From: an uncultured Actinomycetes bacterium
Lineage (GTDB): Bacteria > Actinomycetota > Acidimicrobiia > Acidimicrobiales > RAAP-2
Length of the DNA stretch: 64,000 bases
Assembly: GCA_903875425.1 (NCBI GenBank)
Contig: CAIQWC010000040.1
Span: 124,001 to 188,000, forward strand
Direction of reading: 5' to 3'
Positions 53,715 through 62,638 of the stretch are shown piece by piece. The notes beneath the pieces were generated by a model. It worked only from the letters and a program-made list of their open reading frames with translations. It did no database searches and was not told the DNA's origin. How positions within the stretch are numbered: the first letter of the stretch is position 1; the number at the start of each line of letters is the position of its first letter. The translations under genes and the position numbers were made by a program.

Positions 53715-54349
53715 TGGATCACCAGTTCTGCCAGCGATGTGGTGGCGTTGACACTTAGGACATGGGGAGCGCCGTGGCCGAGGACGACCACGCTTTGAGA
53801 ACACGGCGATACGGTGATGCGTTGAAACAGGTCAAGGGGCGTACCAAGGAAACTTGCTAGTACGGCTTTAATGGGGTCGGCGTGGCTGACACAAATGACC
53901 GTTTTGCCGGGATGCTTAGCGGCGATCGCCGTCACAGCATCGTGCATGCGAATCTGCATCTCGAAGAATGATTCACCTTCTGGGAACCGAAAGGTCGAGG
54001 GACTGTTTTGTACGCGTGTCCACTCAGGTAATTTGCGAAGGCGATCGAGTTTGGCGCCCGTCCATGTCCCAAAGTCGCATTCGAGTAGGCCCCGAGCGAT
54101 CTGGGTTTTGAGCCCTAAGGCCTTCGCGATAGGGGCTGCGGTTTCTCGCGTGCGCTCCAAGGGCGAGGCATAGATGGCTACTGGTTTCGTTTTGAGTTCT
54201 GCGATCCGCATGGCTGCGGCCTCCGCCTGGCTTTGGCCAAACTCGGAGAGGTGAAGACCCCTAGCGCGTCCAGGCAAGATTGCGCCCGTAGAGGGCGTAG
54301 TTCCATGCCGAACCAAGATGACGGTGGTGGACTTCGGGGCTTGTGCCAT
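53711..54349 (-). CDS. Histidine phosphatase family protein (MSMEG_4193-like)
   Basis: A 212-residue phosphoglycerate-mutase-fold phosphatase: VILVRHGTTPSTG holds the phospho-acceptor His (RHG), YASPLERTRETAAPI the second Arg, CDFGTWTG the family loop and ICVSHADPIKAVL the second catalytic His. First gene of the conserved actinobacterial trio. Substrate unknown. Confidence 0.88.
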   Translation of the reverse strand: MAQAPKSTTVILVRHGTTPSTGAILPGRARGLHLSEFGQSQAEAAAMRIAELKTKPVAIYASPLERTRETAAPIAKALGLKTQIARGLLECDFGTWTGAKLDRLRKLPEWTRVQNSPSTFRFPEGESFFEMQIRMHDAVTAIAAKHPGKTVICVSHADPIKAVLASFLGTPLDLFQRITVSPCSQSVVVLGHGAPHVLSVNATTSLAELVIQ

Positions 54350-54396
54350 AGAGGCAAATCCTAAACGGCCGGCGTGCTCGCTAGAACGCTAGGGAA

Positions 54397-55518
54397 TTAC
54401 GCGGACGTGACGGGAATTCTGCGGGGGCCAGGGTCCGCGGTTTCTGGCCAGCGCTTACGGCTCAGCTTCGCCAATTTACGAAGCAACTCGATACCGGCAG
54501 GGTCCTCATCACCAGGTTTGATTTCTACGAGACCTGCATCCTTCATCGCGTTGAGGAGGTTCGCCCCTTGCTCGGTTCGAACGATGGTCATGGTCCAATC
54601 GGAGAAGGTTCCAATACCACCACAAGAGATATCAGCGTGCTCAGCCGCGAAGTCAGGACAGGCTTTACAACCTTCACGGGTCCATGCGTGGCATTCCTTG
54701 AGCGGCACCTCAACGTAGGAGCCATCGCGAAGCCACAGTTGGAAAACACCCTTGATATTCATTTTGACGATGTCTTCGCGCTTGACCTGATACTTCGCTT
54801 CGAAGAGTTCTTCAAAGATTGCGTCATCGAAGGTCTTCGAGCACAGCAAACCGATGGTGAGACCTAAGCGACGTGCGACTTTTCCTGCTTTGCGCGCTTG
54901 CATGGCTCCAGGTGCCGATGCTTGGCAGCCCATACCGACGAGAGCGATGCGCTCAGCACCGCCCTCGATGGCCTCGGCATAGGCCAAGGTGTTCGCACAG
55001 TAGGTGTACCGGGATCCAGCAGTAGCTTCCACCTCAGCACGGTTACGGACGACCATAGGTTTGGTTTGCCATCCCGAACCGTCGCCTTCGAACCCCGAGA
55101 CTAACGCGGCGTCGATGATGTCGTTCTCTAAGGCGTAGGTAAGGAGCGCTGAGACGAATCCACCGTCTTGGCCAACTTCGGCAAGTTGCGTATCGGTAGT
55201 TCGGGCTAGGACCACCTCGATACTGTGACCAAAGACTTGATCGTCGCTGCGCTCTGCGCCAAAGCGATGGGTATCGATCTCGGTTTCCCACGATTGGAAG
55301 CGCGGACAGGCCCTCGTGCACATGGTGCAACTCGTGTGCGTACAATCGGCGGCGCCGCCATCGATATCAAGGTGGAAGGGCTTGTAGCGGCCTTCGCTTG
55401 CGTCATAGTCAAGGACATCATGGGGGCAGACAATCACGCATGCTGCGCATCCGGTACACAGGCCGCTGGTAACGACTTGTTTGTAGAGTTCTTTCCAGTG
55501 CAACTTTTCTGGGGCCAT
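54397..55518 (-). CDS. F420 hydrogenase/dehydrogenase beta-subunit-like Fe-S flavoprotein
   Basis: A 373-residue FrhB-type protein. The N-terminal two-cluster ferredoxin domain has CTGCAACVIVCPHDV and CTHTSCTMCTRACPRF. The FrhB core has VGQDGGFVSALLTYAL, TAGSRYTYCANTLAYAEA and ALVGMGCQASAPGAMQ, plus Cys-rich TREGCKACPDFAAEHADISCGG. It probably transfers electrons between Fe-S clusters, flavin and F420 or another acceptor. The partner is unknown. ATG at 55518 is used; the frame extends 18 codons upstream. Divergent from the Fpg-like gene. Confidence 0.82.
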   Translation of the reverse strand: MAPEKLHWKELYKQVVTSGLCTGCAACVIVCPHDVLDYDASEGRYKPFHLDIDGGAADCTHTSCTMCTRACPRFQSWETEIDTHRFGAERSDDQVFGHSIEVVLARTTDTQLAEVGQDGGFVSALLTYALENDIIDAALVSGFEGDGSGWQTKPMVVRNRAEVEATAGSRYTYCANTLAYAEAIEGGAERIALVGMGCQASAPGAMQARKAGKVARRLGLTIGLLCSKTFDDAIFEELFEAKYQVKREDIVKMNIKGVFQLWLRDGSYVEVPLKECHAWTREGCKACPDFAAEHADISCGGIGTFSDWTMTIVRTEQGANLLNAMKDAGLVEIKPGDEDPAGIELLRKLAKLSRKRWPETADPGPRRIPVTSA

Positions 55519-55570
55519 TTTCCCATGGTAGCGAGAAAGAGACGCACAATGCCGATACCGTGGAGGAACC

Positions 55571-56353
55571 ATGCCTGAGATTCTCGAGATCGAGTATTAC
55601 CGCCTCCTCGCAGAAACAGCCCTCGGCCGAGAAATCCTCAGTATCGAAGCGGATCAATTGGCGTCTAAGCGGCTCGAGACGGGTATCGCCTTAACCGATA
55701 TTTTTTCTGGTCTGCGCTTCGTTGCTGCACGACGCATTGGCAAGCTTTTGGTATTCGATACCGAAGGTCCCTGTTTCGGCTTGCGCTTTGGCATGACGGG
55801 TGGATTAGTCGTTGATGGGGTAGCGGCCATCAAAGGTTTGACCTACGGATCCGAATCAATTGAAGAAAAGTGGGTTCGCGCTCGGGTGACCTTCCAAGAT
55901 GGCGGAACTTTGGCGCTGCACGACCCACGCCGGCTGGCTCGTGTTCTCGTAGATCCTGATGAGGAAGCCTTGGGTCCCGACGCGCTGAGTTTGACGCTAA
56001 CGCAGTTAAAAACGGCGCTGAAAAGCAGGGGAGAGGGCCCTGCACTCAAGGCCCGTCTTCTTGATCAAAGTGCCATTGCAGGGATTGGGAATCTGCTCGC
56101 CGATGAGATGCTCTGGAGGGCCGCCCTATCTCCTCTGAGAGGTGCTGCCACACTCAGTGAACCTGAGCTTCGACGACTCCACCGGCACCTCCGGGTGACG
56201 CTCGATGAGTTGTTTAAGCGTGGTGGGTCTCATACAGGTGACCACATGGAGGCACGGCATCCGGGAGGAATGTGCCCGAAGGATGGCCAAGCTTTCTTTC
56301 GCCAAGCCGTTGGAGGTAGGACTACGTATTGGTGCCCTAAACACCAGAGCTAA
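55571..56353 (+). CDS. Divergent Fpg/Nei-family DNA glycosylase
   Basis: A 260-residue member of the Fpg/Nei fold, second in the window. It begins MPEILEIEYYRLLAE, retaining Pro2 and Glu3, with the helix-two-turn-helix LLDQSAIAGIGNLLADEML and a histidine/arginine-rich linker RGGSHTGDHMEARHPGG. The zinc finger is MCPKDGQ...WCPKHQS: instead of four cysteines it shows Cys, Asp, Cys, His at the expected positions, an unusual ligand set. It probably acts as AP lyase or glycosylase on an oxidised base; specificity unknown. Confidence 0.82.
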   Translation: MPEILEIEYYRLLAETALGREILSIEADQLASKRLETGIALTDIFSGLRFVAARRIGKLLVFDTEGPCFGLRFGMTGGLVVDGVAAIKGLTYGSESIEEKWVRARVTFQDGGTLALHDPRRLARVLVDPDEEALGPDALSLTLTQLKTALKSRGEGPALKARLLDQSAIAGIGNLLADEMLWRAALSPLRGAATLSEPELRRLHRHLRVTLDELFKRGGSHTGDHMEARHPGGMCPKDGQAFFRQAVGGRTTYWCPKHQS

Positions 56354-56396
56354 GCGTCCAACATTCCAATCTGGCTATCGATGATAATAGGGACCT

Positions 56397-57035
56397 ATGC
56401 AGCACTTCATCGCCCATTACGGATACATTGCCGTGTTTATTTTTACGGTTCTCGAGTCAGCGTGTATTCCGCTCCCGTCTGAAGTCACTCTGTCGCTGGG
56501 GGGCGCGCTGTGCTCCACGGCGTTTGCAACGTCTAATAACTACCGCCCCCTTAATCTTGTTCTCGTTATTGTCATAGGCATTATTGGCTCCATCGCGGGT
56601 AGCTACCTCGCCTACTTCGTTGGCCGTACCGGGGGTCGAAGTTTCGTCGATCGCTATGGAAAATATGTGCTTCTGAGCCACGCCGACCTAGATAAGTCTG
56701 AGGCGTGGTTCAAGCGACGCGGGCCAGTTGCCGTGTTGATCGGACGAGTCATCCCCTTGGTTCGTACCTTCATCTCATTTCCGGCGGGGATGGCGGAGAT
56801 GCAGCCTGGAATATTTGGTATCTACACGGCAATAGGCGTAGCGATCTGGGTGAGTTTATTTTCTTGGCTTGGATACCACTTTGGTGGTCAGTATCACAAG
56901 TACACCAAGGGTGTTAGCTACGCCGGCTACCTCGTTGCGGCCGCGGTAGTTGCGTTCGTTGCCTTTGGTATCTGGCATCGATACCGCTCGTTGAAGCACG
57001 GCGGCTCGCCGCGCAATCGGCATGTCAAGCGCTAA
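56397..57035 (+). CDS. DedA-family membrane protein
   Basis: A 212-residue polytopic protein of the DedA/VTT superfamily, implicated in lipid flipping and membrane homeostasis. FTVLESACIPLPSEVTLSLGG holds the E-x-x-x-P-x-P-x-E entry motif, IGSIAGSYLAYFVGRTGGRS and RRGPVAVLIGRVIPLVRTFISFPAG the core, and WVSLFSWLGYHFG the reentrant helix. Basic C-terminus. It overlaps the 3' end of bcp. Confidence 0.92.
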   Translation: MQHFIAHYGYIAVFIFTVLESACIPLPSEVTLSLGGALCSTAFATSNNYRPLNLVLVIVIGIIGSIAGSYLAYFVGRTGGRSFVDRYGKYVLLSHADLDKSEAWFKRRGPVAVLIGRVIPLVRTFISFPAGMAEMQPGIFGIYTAIGVAIWVSLFSWLGYHFGGQYHKYTKGVSYAGYLVAAAVVAFVAFGIWHRYRSLKHGGSPRNRHVKR

Positions 57036-57489
57036 TTGCTTCAAGCACCTTGGCGGCGTGACCGTCTGATTTAACGGAATACCAGGTGCGAAGGATCTTC
57101 CCCTTCTCATCAATGATGAAGGTTGAGCGAATCACGCCGGTGACCTTCTTGCCATACATCATCTTTTCTCCGAAGGCGCCATAGGCCTCCATGGTTGTAC
57201 GCTCGGGATCACTGAGCAAGCTCAACGTCAGGCCATACTTTGCTCGGAAGGCTTGGTGCTTCTCGATGGAGTCTGCGGAGATGCCGAGTACGGTGACGCC
57301 CGCTTTACTAAAGGCCTTTAAGTTCTCACTGAACTGGCACGCTTCCTTGGTGCATCCCGGGGTGTCGTCTTTTGGATAGAAGTACACAACAAGCTTCGAG
57401 CCCTTAAAGTCGCTCAACTTCACGCTTTTGCCGCTGTGATCCTTGAGTGTGAATGCCGGCGCTTTGTCGCCTACTTCAAGCCGAGCCAT
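57025..57489 (-). CDS. bcp: Thioredoxin-dependent peroxiredoxin (Bcp/PrxQ)
   Basis: Reduces hydrogen and alkyl peroxides. 154 residues with VVYFYPKDDTPGCTKEACQF, which holds the peroxidatic Cys (TPGCT) and a second Cys five residues on, as in PrxQ. GISADSIEKHQAFRAKYGL and VIRSTFIIDEKGKI complete the fold. Start ATG at 57489 follows AAGGAGATCGT. Convergent with dedA, with an 11-nt overlap. Confidence 0.93.
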   Translation of the reverse strand: MARLEVGDKAPAFTLKDHSGKSVKLSDFKGSKLVVYFYPKDDTPGCTKEACQFSENLKAFSKAGVTVLGISADSIEKHQAFRAKYGLTLSLLSDPERTTMEAYGAFGEKMMYGKKVTGVIRSTFIIDEKGKILRTWYSVKSDGHAAKVLEAISA

Positions 57490-57580
57490 ACGATCTCCTT
57501 CGATGCTTATTGATCCCAGCCGACAATATCGGAGGAACAGCCGTTCGGGCACCGGTGACCGGTAGCATGGGGGCATAGGG

Positions 57581-57650
57581 CACTACCCCGGGGGGTGGTG
57601 ATATCCCTGGGCCTTCCCCCTTCGACGCTGGTTTTGGGCCCGACCAAGGA
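57581..57650 (+). other. Possible structured leader upstream of DEAD-box helicase
   Basis: The 179-nt gap before the helicase contains CACTACCCC/GGGGTGGTG (57581-57600), an 8-bp near-perfect stem, and TGGGCC/GGGCCC about 30 nt later. Together they could fold the 5' leader. RNA helicase genes often carry structured leaders, but no known riboswitch consensus was recognised. Confidence 0.25.
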
Positions 57651-57668
57651 CCTAAGAAAGCAGACCAG

Positions 57669-58931
57669 ATGAGTGATACTCCCTCAGTAATTGAGGATGC
57701 CCAGAGCGATACCTACGAAACCGAGCACACCTTTGCTGGCCTTGGCGTTCACGCCGCGCTTGTTGCGTGCCTCTTAGAACAAGGGATCACGACCGCCTTC
57801 CCGATTCAAGCCATGACCATCACCGATGCCTTGGCTGGCCGCGATGTGTGCGGCAAAGCTAAAACGGGATCGGGCAAGACCCTAGGGTTCGGCCTCCCCA
57901 TGTTGCAGCGAATCGCCGAGCAATTGACGGATGCCGCTGGCAAGCGCGTTCTCCTTCCTGGCAGCCCAGCTCGACCTCGTGGCTTAGTACTTCTCCCAAC
58001 ACGCGAGTTAGCCATCCAGGTCTACGACGTACTCAGTAAGCTCGGTAAAGCCTTAGATCTTCGTGTCGTAGCTGTCTATGGCGGAGCCGATATCGAAAAG
58101 CAGATTAAGCAACTTCAAAAGGGTTGTGAGTTAATTATTGCTACCCCAGGTCGCTTGATTGACTTAGGAGATCGCGGAGAACTCGTCGTCGACCAGCTTG
58201 ATGTCTTGGTGCTCGACGAAGCAGACCGCATGGCCGACATGGGTTTCATGCCCCAGGTTGAGTGGGTGTTGCGTCGCCTCACTAATCCTCACCAAACCTT
58301 GCTCTTTTCGGCAACACTTGATGGTGCGGTCGATCGGCTCGTGTCGCGTTACCTGACCAACCCGGTCTTCCACGAAGTTAAGTCTGATAGCCAGACCGTA
58401 CTGCGCATGGTGCACCACTTCTTGAACATCCACCAAATGGATAAGGACAAAGTGGCGGCGACCATCGTTCGTAACTATGACAAGGGCATCATGTTCTGTC
58501 GCACGAAGCGCGGAGCTGACAAACTCGTTGAAAACTTAAACAAGATGAACATCAGCGCAGCCGCCATCCATGGCGATCTTCGCCAGCAGCAACGAGAGCG
58601 AGCGCTGAAAGACTTCACGTCGGGTGAGCTCCACGTACTCGTGGCTACCGATGTAGCAGCTCGAGGGCTCCATATTGATGGGGTCGATGTTGTTGTCCAC
58701 TTCGATCCACCCGAAGATGAAAAGGCCTACCTCCATCGCTCCGGCCGCACCGCGCGAGCCGGTCGCGAAGGTGTTGTCGTCTCCCTTTTGCTCTGGAATC
58801 AAGTGGTGGAGGCGGAAGTGTTTCAGCGCCGCCTCGGGATGAAATTACCCATCGTGGAAGTGTTCTCGAACAACCCCCACCTCAACGACCTGGCTAACTG
58901 GGAGCCTGACATGAGTGAATCGGTACTATGA
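57669..58931 (+). CDS. DEAD-box ATP-dependent RNA helicase
   Basis: A 420-residue two-RecA-domain helicase. Q motif GITTAFPIQAMT, motif I AKTGSGKT, Ia PTRELAI, motif II LVLDEADRMADMGF, III FSATLDGAV, IV GIMFCRTKRG, and VI HRSGRTARAGREG are all present and ordered. Short C-terminus, closest in size to RhlB/CshA-like cores. It is likely involved in RNA unwinding and degradation. Start has a weak AAGAAAGCAGACC upstream. It overlaps the deacetylase gene by 4 nt. Confidence 0.92.
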   Translation: MSDTPSVIEDAQSDTYETEHTFAGLGVHAALVACLLEQGITTAFPIQAMTITDALAGRDVCGKAKTGSGKTLGFGLPMLQRIAEQLTDAAGKRVLLPGSPARPRGLVLLPTRELAIQVYDVLSKLGKALDLRVVAVYGGADIEKQIKQLQKGCELIIATPGRLIDLGDRGELVVDQLDVLVLDEADRMADMGFMPQVEWVLRRLTNPHQTLLFSATLDGAVDRLVSRYLTNPVFHEVKSDSQTVLRMVHHFLNIHQMDKDKVAATIVRNYDKGIMFCRTKRGADKLVENLNKMNISAAAIHGDLRQQQRERALKDFTSGELHVLVATDVAARGLHIDGVDVVVHFDPPEDEKAYLHRSGRTARAGREGVVVSLLLWNQVVEAEVFQRRLGMKLPIVEVFSNNPHLNDLANWEPDMSESVL

Positions 58932-59674
58932 GCAAAAAGAAACCTTCCATAGAAATCGTTAACCCGGCCGAAGGGATTTCCTCGGCACTGGTGATCTGTG
59001 CTCACCCCGACGACGTGGATTTTGGCGCTGTCGGGACCGTGGCCGAAATGACGAGACGAGGTATTACCGTCACGTACTGCTTCGTCACCAGCGGAGACGC
59101 CGGAGGTTCGGATCGCACAACCTCGAACGTGCAGCGCGCCGCAGTTCGCGAAGCCGAGCAGACGGCGGCAGCATCGAAGGTAGGTGTCGAGCACTTGATC
59201 TTTTTGCGCCACGCCGACGGCACAGTCCAAGCCACCCTGGGCCTTCGTCGCGAACTGAGCCGGGTGATTCGCCGAATTCGGCCCGACCGCGTGATTGCGC
59301 CGAGCCCGGTTCGTAATCTCGACAGTATCTATGCCTCGCATCCCGACCACTTAGCAACCGGTGAAGCAACGATCGCAGCGGTATACCCCGATGCTCGGAA
59401 TCCCTTTGCCTTCACCGAACTTCTCGATGAAGGGCTCGAGCCCTACACGGTGCCTGAAATGTGGCTTATGGCTTCCTCGGAGATCACGGTGGCAGTAGAC
59501 ATCACCCTGAGTATCGACGCCAAGATCGCGGCGCTGCTTAGCCACGAGAGCCAAATTACTGATCCTGGCGACACCTCAGCGATGGTACGTCAATGGAATC
59601 GAAGTATTGCTAAAACTGCCGGTCTTAAAAAGCCTCGGCTCGCCGAAGGTTTTCGTCGAGTTAATACTCGCTAG
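58928..59674 (+). CDS. PIG-L/LmbE-family deacetylase
   Basis: A 248-residue zinc deacetylase: VICAHPDDVDFGAVGT (the A-H-P-D-D metal motif near residue 24), FVTSGDAGGSD, REAEQTAAAS and YASHPDHLATGEA with the third metal His. Relatives deacetylate GlcNAc-inositol (mycothiol MshB) or bacillithiol precursors, or glycan substrates. No other mycothiol gene is adjacent, so the substrate is open. Translationally coupled to the helicase. Confidence 0.88.
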   Translation: MSKKKPSIEIVNPAEGISSALVICAHPDDVDFGAVGTVAEMTRRGITVTYCFVTSGDAGGSDRTTSNVQRAAVREAEQTAAASKVGVEHLIFLRHADGTVQATLGLRRELSRVIRRIRPDRVIAPSPVRNLDSIYASHPDHLATGEATIAAVYPDARNPFAFTELLDEGLEPYTVPEMWLMASSEITVAVDITLSIDAKIAALLSHESQITDPGDTSAMVRQWNRSIAKTAGLKKPRLAEGFRRVNTR

Positions 59675-59680
59675 GACGAT

Positions 59681-62356
59681 TTAGTCCTTCGCGAGTTGGC
59701 GGAGCACGAAGGGGATAACACCGCCGTGGCGGTAGTAATCAGCTTCGGTAGGGGTATCGATGCGCACTCGCGCGTCGAATGCAATGACGCTTGCATCGTG
59801 CCGCTGCGCCAACACCTTGACCGTCTTAGGGGTTTCTCCCGCGTTAAGAACCTCAAGACCCTCAATGGTGATGACTTCGGTACCGTCAAGGCCAAGGCTG
59901 TCTGCGCTTTGACCTGGTAAAAACTGTAAGGGCAACACACCCATGCCTACGAGGTTGGATCGGTGAATACGTTCAAAACTCTCGACGATGACGGCTTTCG
60001 CACCGAGCAACTTGGTGCCCTTAGCAGCCCAGTCGCGGCTTGATCCGGTTCCATATTCTGTTCCGGCAATGATAACGAGGGGAGTGTTCTCTTTTTCGTA
60101 TTCAAGACTGGCTTCGAAGATGGACATTTCGGTACCCTCCGGTAGGTGACGAGTGATGCCACCTTCGGTCCCCGGAGCCAACTGGTTTCGAAGACGTACG
60201 TTGGCGAAGGTACCTCGAACCATGACTTCATGGTTGCCTCGACGAGTGCCGTAAGAGTTGAAGTCTTGGTTGGAGACACCGTGTCCCGTCAGGTACGTCC
60301 CTGCCGGAACCGATGCCTTAATGGAACCAGCCGGTGAGATGTGGTCGGTGGTAACTGAGTTTCCTAACTTGGCTAAGACGCGAGCTCCAATGATGTCGTG
60401 TACCTCGGAAGGTTCTGCCGGGACATTCTCTAAGAAGGTAGGACGACGGACGTAGGTGGATTCGGGCGCCCACGCGAAGGTTTCGCCCTCGGCAATGTCG
60501 ATGCCTTGCCAGTGCTCGTCTCCGGAGAAGGCAGAGGAATATCGGTCAATAAACATTTCAGGAGTGAGTGATGCATTAATTGCCGCCGCAACTTCAGCAT
60601 CGGTCGGCCATAGATCGCTCAACATGACGGGCTTACCGTCGCGATCGGTACCAAGCGGCTCGGTGGTCAGGTCGATATCGACCGTTCCGGCGAGCGCAAA
60701 GGCGACAACTAAGGGAGGTGACGCCAAGTAGTTCTGCTTAATGTCGGGGTGAATACGGCCCTCGAAGTTACGATTGCCAGAGAGTACCGCAGACGCCGCG
60801 ATGTCGCTTCCTGCTATTTGATCCGAGATGCCCTCAAGCAGCGGTCCGGAGTTACCAATACATGTTGTGCAGCCGTAGCCCACGAGGTAGAAACCCAGCT
60901 TGTCGAGGGGTTCAACGAGGCCAGCGCGCTCTAAGTAGTCCATAACGACTCGAGATCCTGGAGCCAACGAGGTCTTTACCCAGGGCTTGGACCGTAAGCC
61001 ACGTTCAACGGCCCGCTTGGCCACGAGGCCGGCGGCTACGAGGACCGATGGATTAGACGTGTTGGTGCATGACGTGATGGCGGCCACTGCGATAGCGCCG
61101 TCGCGGAGTGTGCCGTTGGTCGAGGTCTTGGGCTCATGACCCAAGGCTCCACGGAAGGCGTCGCGCATACCGGGTAAGGTAACGCGATCTTGAGGACGCG
61201 ATGGGCCAGCGAGGCTTGGTACCACGGTAGACAAGTCGAGTTCCGCGTACTCTGAGAACACCGGCTCGTGACTTGGGTCGTGCCAGAGCCCTTGTGCTTT
61301 GGCGTAGGTCTCAACCAGGCTGAGTTGTGCGTCTGAGCGACCGGTAAAGGCAAGGTAGTCGAGGGTGACTTGGTCGATGGGGAAGATGGTGCAGGTCGCT
61401 CCAAACTCCGGAGTCATGTTCGCGATCGTTGCTCGAGTCTCGAGGCTTAAGGCGGCCACACCGGGGCCATAGGCCTCGACAAACTTAGAAACCACACCTT
61501 TCTTGCGAAGTAGTTCGGTAATGGTGAGTACCACGTCAGTAGCGGTTACGCCTTCCCTGGCTGCGCCCGTGAGCTTTAAACCTACGACGGGCGGTATCAG
61601 CATGGAGGTGGGCTGGCCGAGCATGGCGGCTTCAGCTTCGATGCCTCCGACTCCCCAACCAAGAACGCCGAGGCCGTTAATCATGGTCGTATGCGAGTCG
61701 GTACCGACCACGGTGTCAGGGAAGGCCACACCATCTCGTTCGAATACCACGCGAGCGAGATGCTCAACGTTTACTTGGTGACAGATACCCATGCCCGGAG
61801 GAACGACGCGGAAACCTTCAAAGCTGGTCTGGGCCCAACGAAGGAGTTGGTAACGCTCGAGGTTGCGCTGGTATTCGATGGCCACGTTTTGGTCATAGCT
61901 AGAGGCATCACCCGAGCGCTCCACAATCACGGAGTGGTCCACAACGAGTTCGCAGGGCACGAGAGGGTTGATCTTGGAGGGGTCGCCACCGAGTTCAGCC
62001 ATAACGTCGCGCATAGCCGCGAGGTCAACGACTGCGGGTACACCAGTTAGGTCTTGCATCAGGACGCGCTCGGGGGAAAAAGCAATTTCCTGAGCATCCT
62101 CACCTGCGGCTTCGCCGTGGGCTTGCGGGTTCTTGGCCCATGAAGCGAGTGCCGAGATCTCCTTGGCTGAAACCTTTACGCCGTCTTCATGGCGAAGCAG
62201 GTTCTCGAGTAAGACCTTGATCGAAAACGGCAACGCCTTAACGTCATAGTCAGCCAGTCCAGGGGCCGAAAGAGAGAAGATCTCCAGATCCTTGCTTCCG
62301 ACACTGATCGTGGTCTTGGCATCGAAACTATTGGGGTGCTGTGGGGGTGTAGCCAT
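59681..62356 (-). CDS. acnA: Aconitate hydratase
   Basis: Converts citrate to isocitrate through cis-aconitate in the TCA cycle. 891 residues, AcnA/IRP type. Fe-S ligand cysteines are in [12 protein letters not shown] and [12 protein letters not shown], and active-site blocks in [33 protein letters not shown] and [19 protein letters not shown] at 62356 is the first frame start. Seven bases separate its stop from the convergent LmbE gene. Isocitrate dehydrogenase is at the left window end. Confidence 0.96.
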   Translation of the reverse strand: MATPPQHPNSFDAKTTISVGSKDLEIFSLSAPGLADYDVKALPFSIKVLLENLLRHEDGVKVSAKEISALASWAKNPQAHGEAAGEDAQEIAFSPERVLMQDLTGVPAVVDLAAMRDVMAELGGDPSKINPLVPCELVVDHSVIVERSGDASSYDQNVAIEYQRNLERYQLLRWAQTSFEGFRVVPPGMGICHQVNVEHLARVVFERDGVAFPDTVVGTDSHTTMINGLGVLGWGVGGIEAEAAMLGQPTSMLIPPVVGLKLTGAAREGVTATDVVLTITELLRKKGVVSKFVEAYGPGVAALSLETRATIANMTPEFGATCTIFPIDQVTLDYLAFTGRSDAQLSLVETYAKAQGLWHDPSHEPVFSEYAELDLSTVVPSLAGPSRPQDRVTLPGMRDAFRGALGHEPKTSTNGTLRDGAIAVAAITSCTNTSNPSVLVAAGLVAKRAVERGLRSKPWVKTSLAPGSRVVMDYLERAGLVEPLDKLGFYLVGYGCTTCIGNSGPLLEGISDQIAGSDIAASAVLSGNRNFEGRIHPDIKQNYLASPPLVVAFALAGTVDIDLTTEPLGTDRDGKPVMLSDLWPTDAEVAAAINASLTPEMFIDRYSSAFSGDEHWQGIDIAEGETFAWAPESTYVRRPTFLENVPAEPSEVHDIIGARVLAKLGNSVTTDHISPAGSIKASVPAGTYLTGHGVSNQDFNSYGTRRGNHEVMVRGTFANVRLRNQLAPGTEGGITRHLPEGTEMSIFEASLEYEKENTPLVIIAGTEYGTGSSRDWAAKGTKLLGAKAVIVESFERIHRSNLVGMGVLPLQFLPGQSADSLGLDGTEVITIEGLEVLNAGETPKTVKVLAQRHDASVIAFDARVRIDTPTEADYYRHGGVIPFVLRQLAKD

Positions 62357-62431
62357 GCCTTGTAGCCTACTAAGTCAGAAGCATGCCTCTTTTTTGCTGG
62401 CATCGAAACTAGATAACGCTCAGGAGGAGCC

Positions 62432-62638
62432 ATGGCTCGCTACGACTTTCGCTGCACAAGCTGTGAGCAGACCTTTGAATTAACAAGGCCCATGGACAGC
62501 GCGGATGATCCGGCTACGTGCCCGAATGGTCACGAAGGCGCGAAGCGCCTGTTTCCGGTCTTTAGCGCTACAGGAATTGCCTCGATACCTCAACCCTCGG
62601 GCGGTGGCGGCTGCTGTGGTGGTGGCTGCTGCGCGTGA
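62432..62638 (+). CDS. FmdB-family zinc-ribbon protein
   Basis: A 68-residue protein with YDFRCTSCEQTFEL and a second pair position CPNGHEG in place of C-x-x-C, then a flexible SGGGGCCGGGCCA tail rich in Gly and Cys. This is the FmdB/CxxC_CxxC_SSSS pattern with a shortened second half. Function is unknown; probably a metal- or nucleic-acid-binding regulator. Strong site CAGGAGGAGCC before ATG. Its stop overlaps the argS GTG. Confidence 0.85.
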   Translation: MARYDFRCTSCEQTFELTRPMDSADDPATCPNGHEGAKRLFPVFSATGIASIPQPSGGGGCCGGGCCA

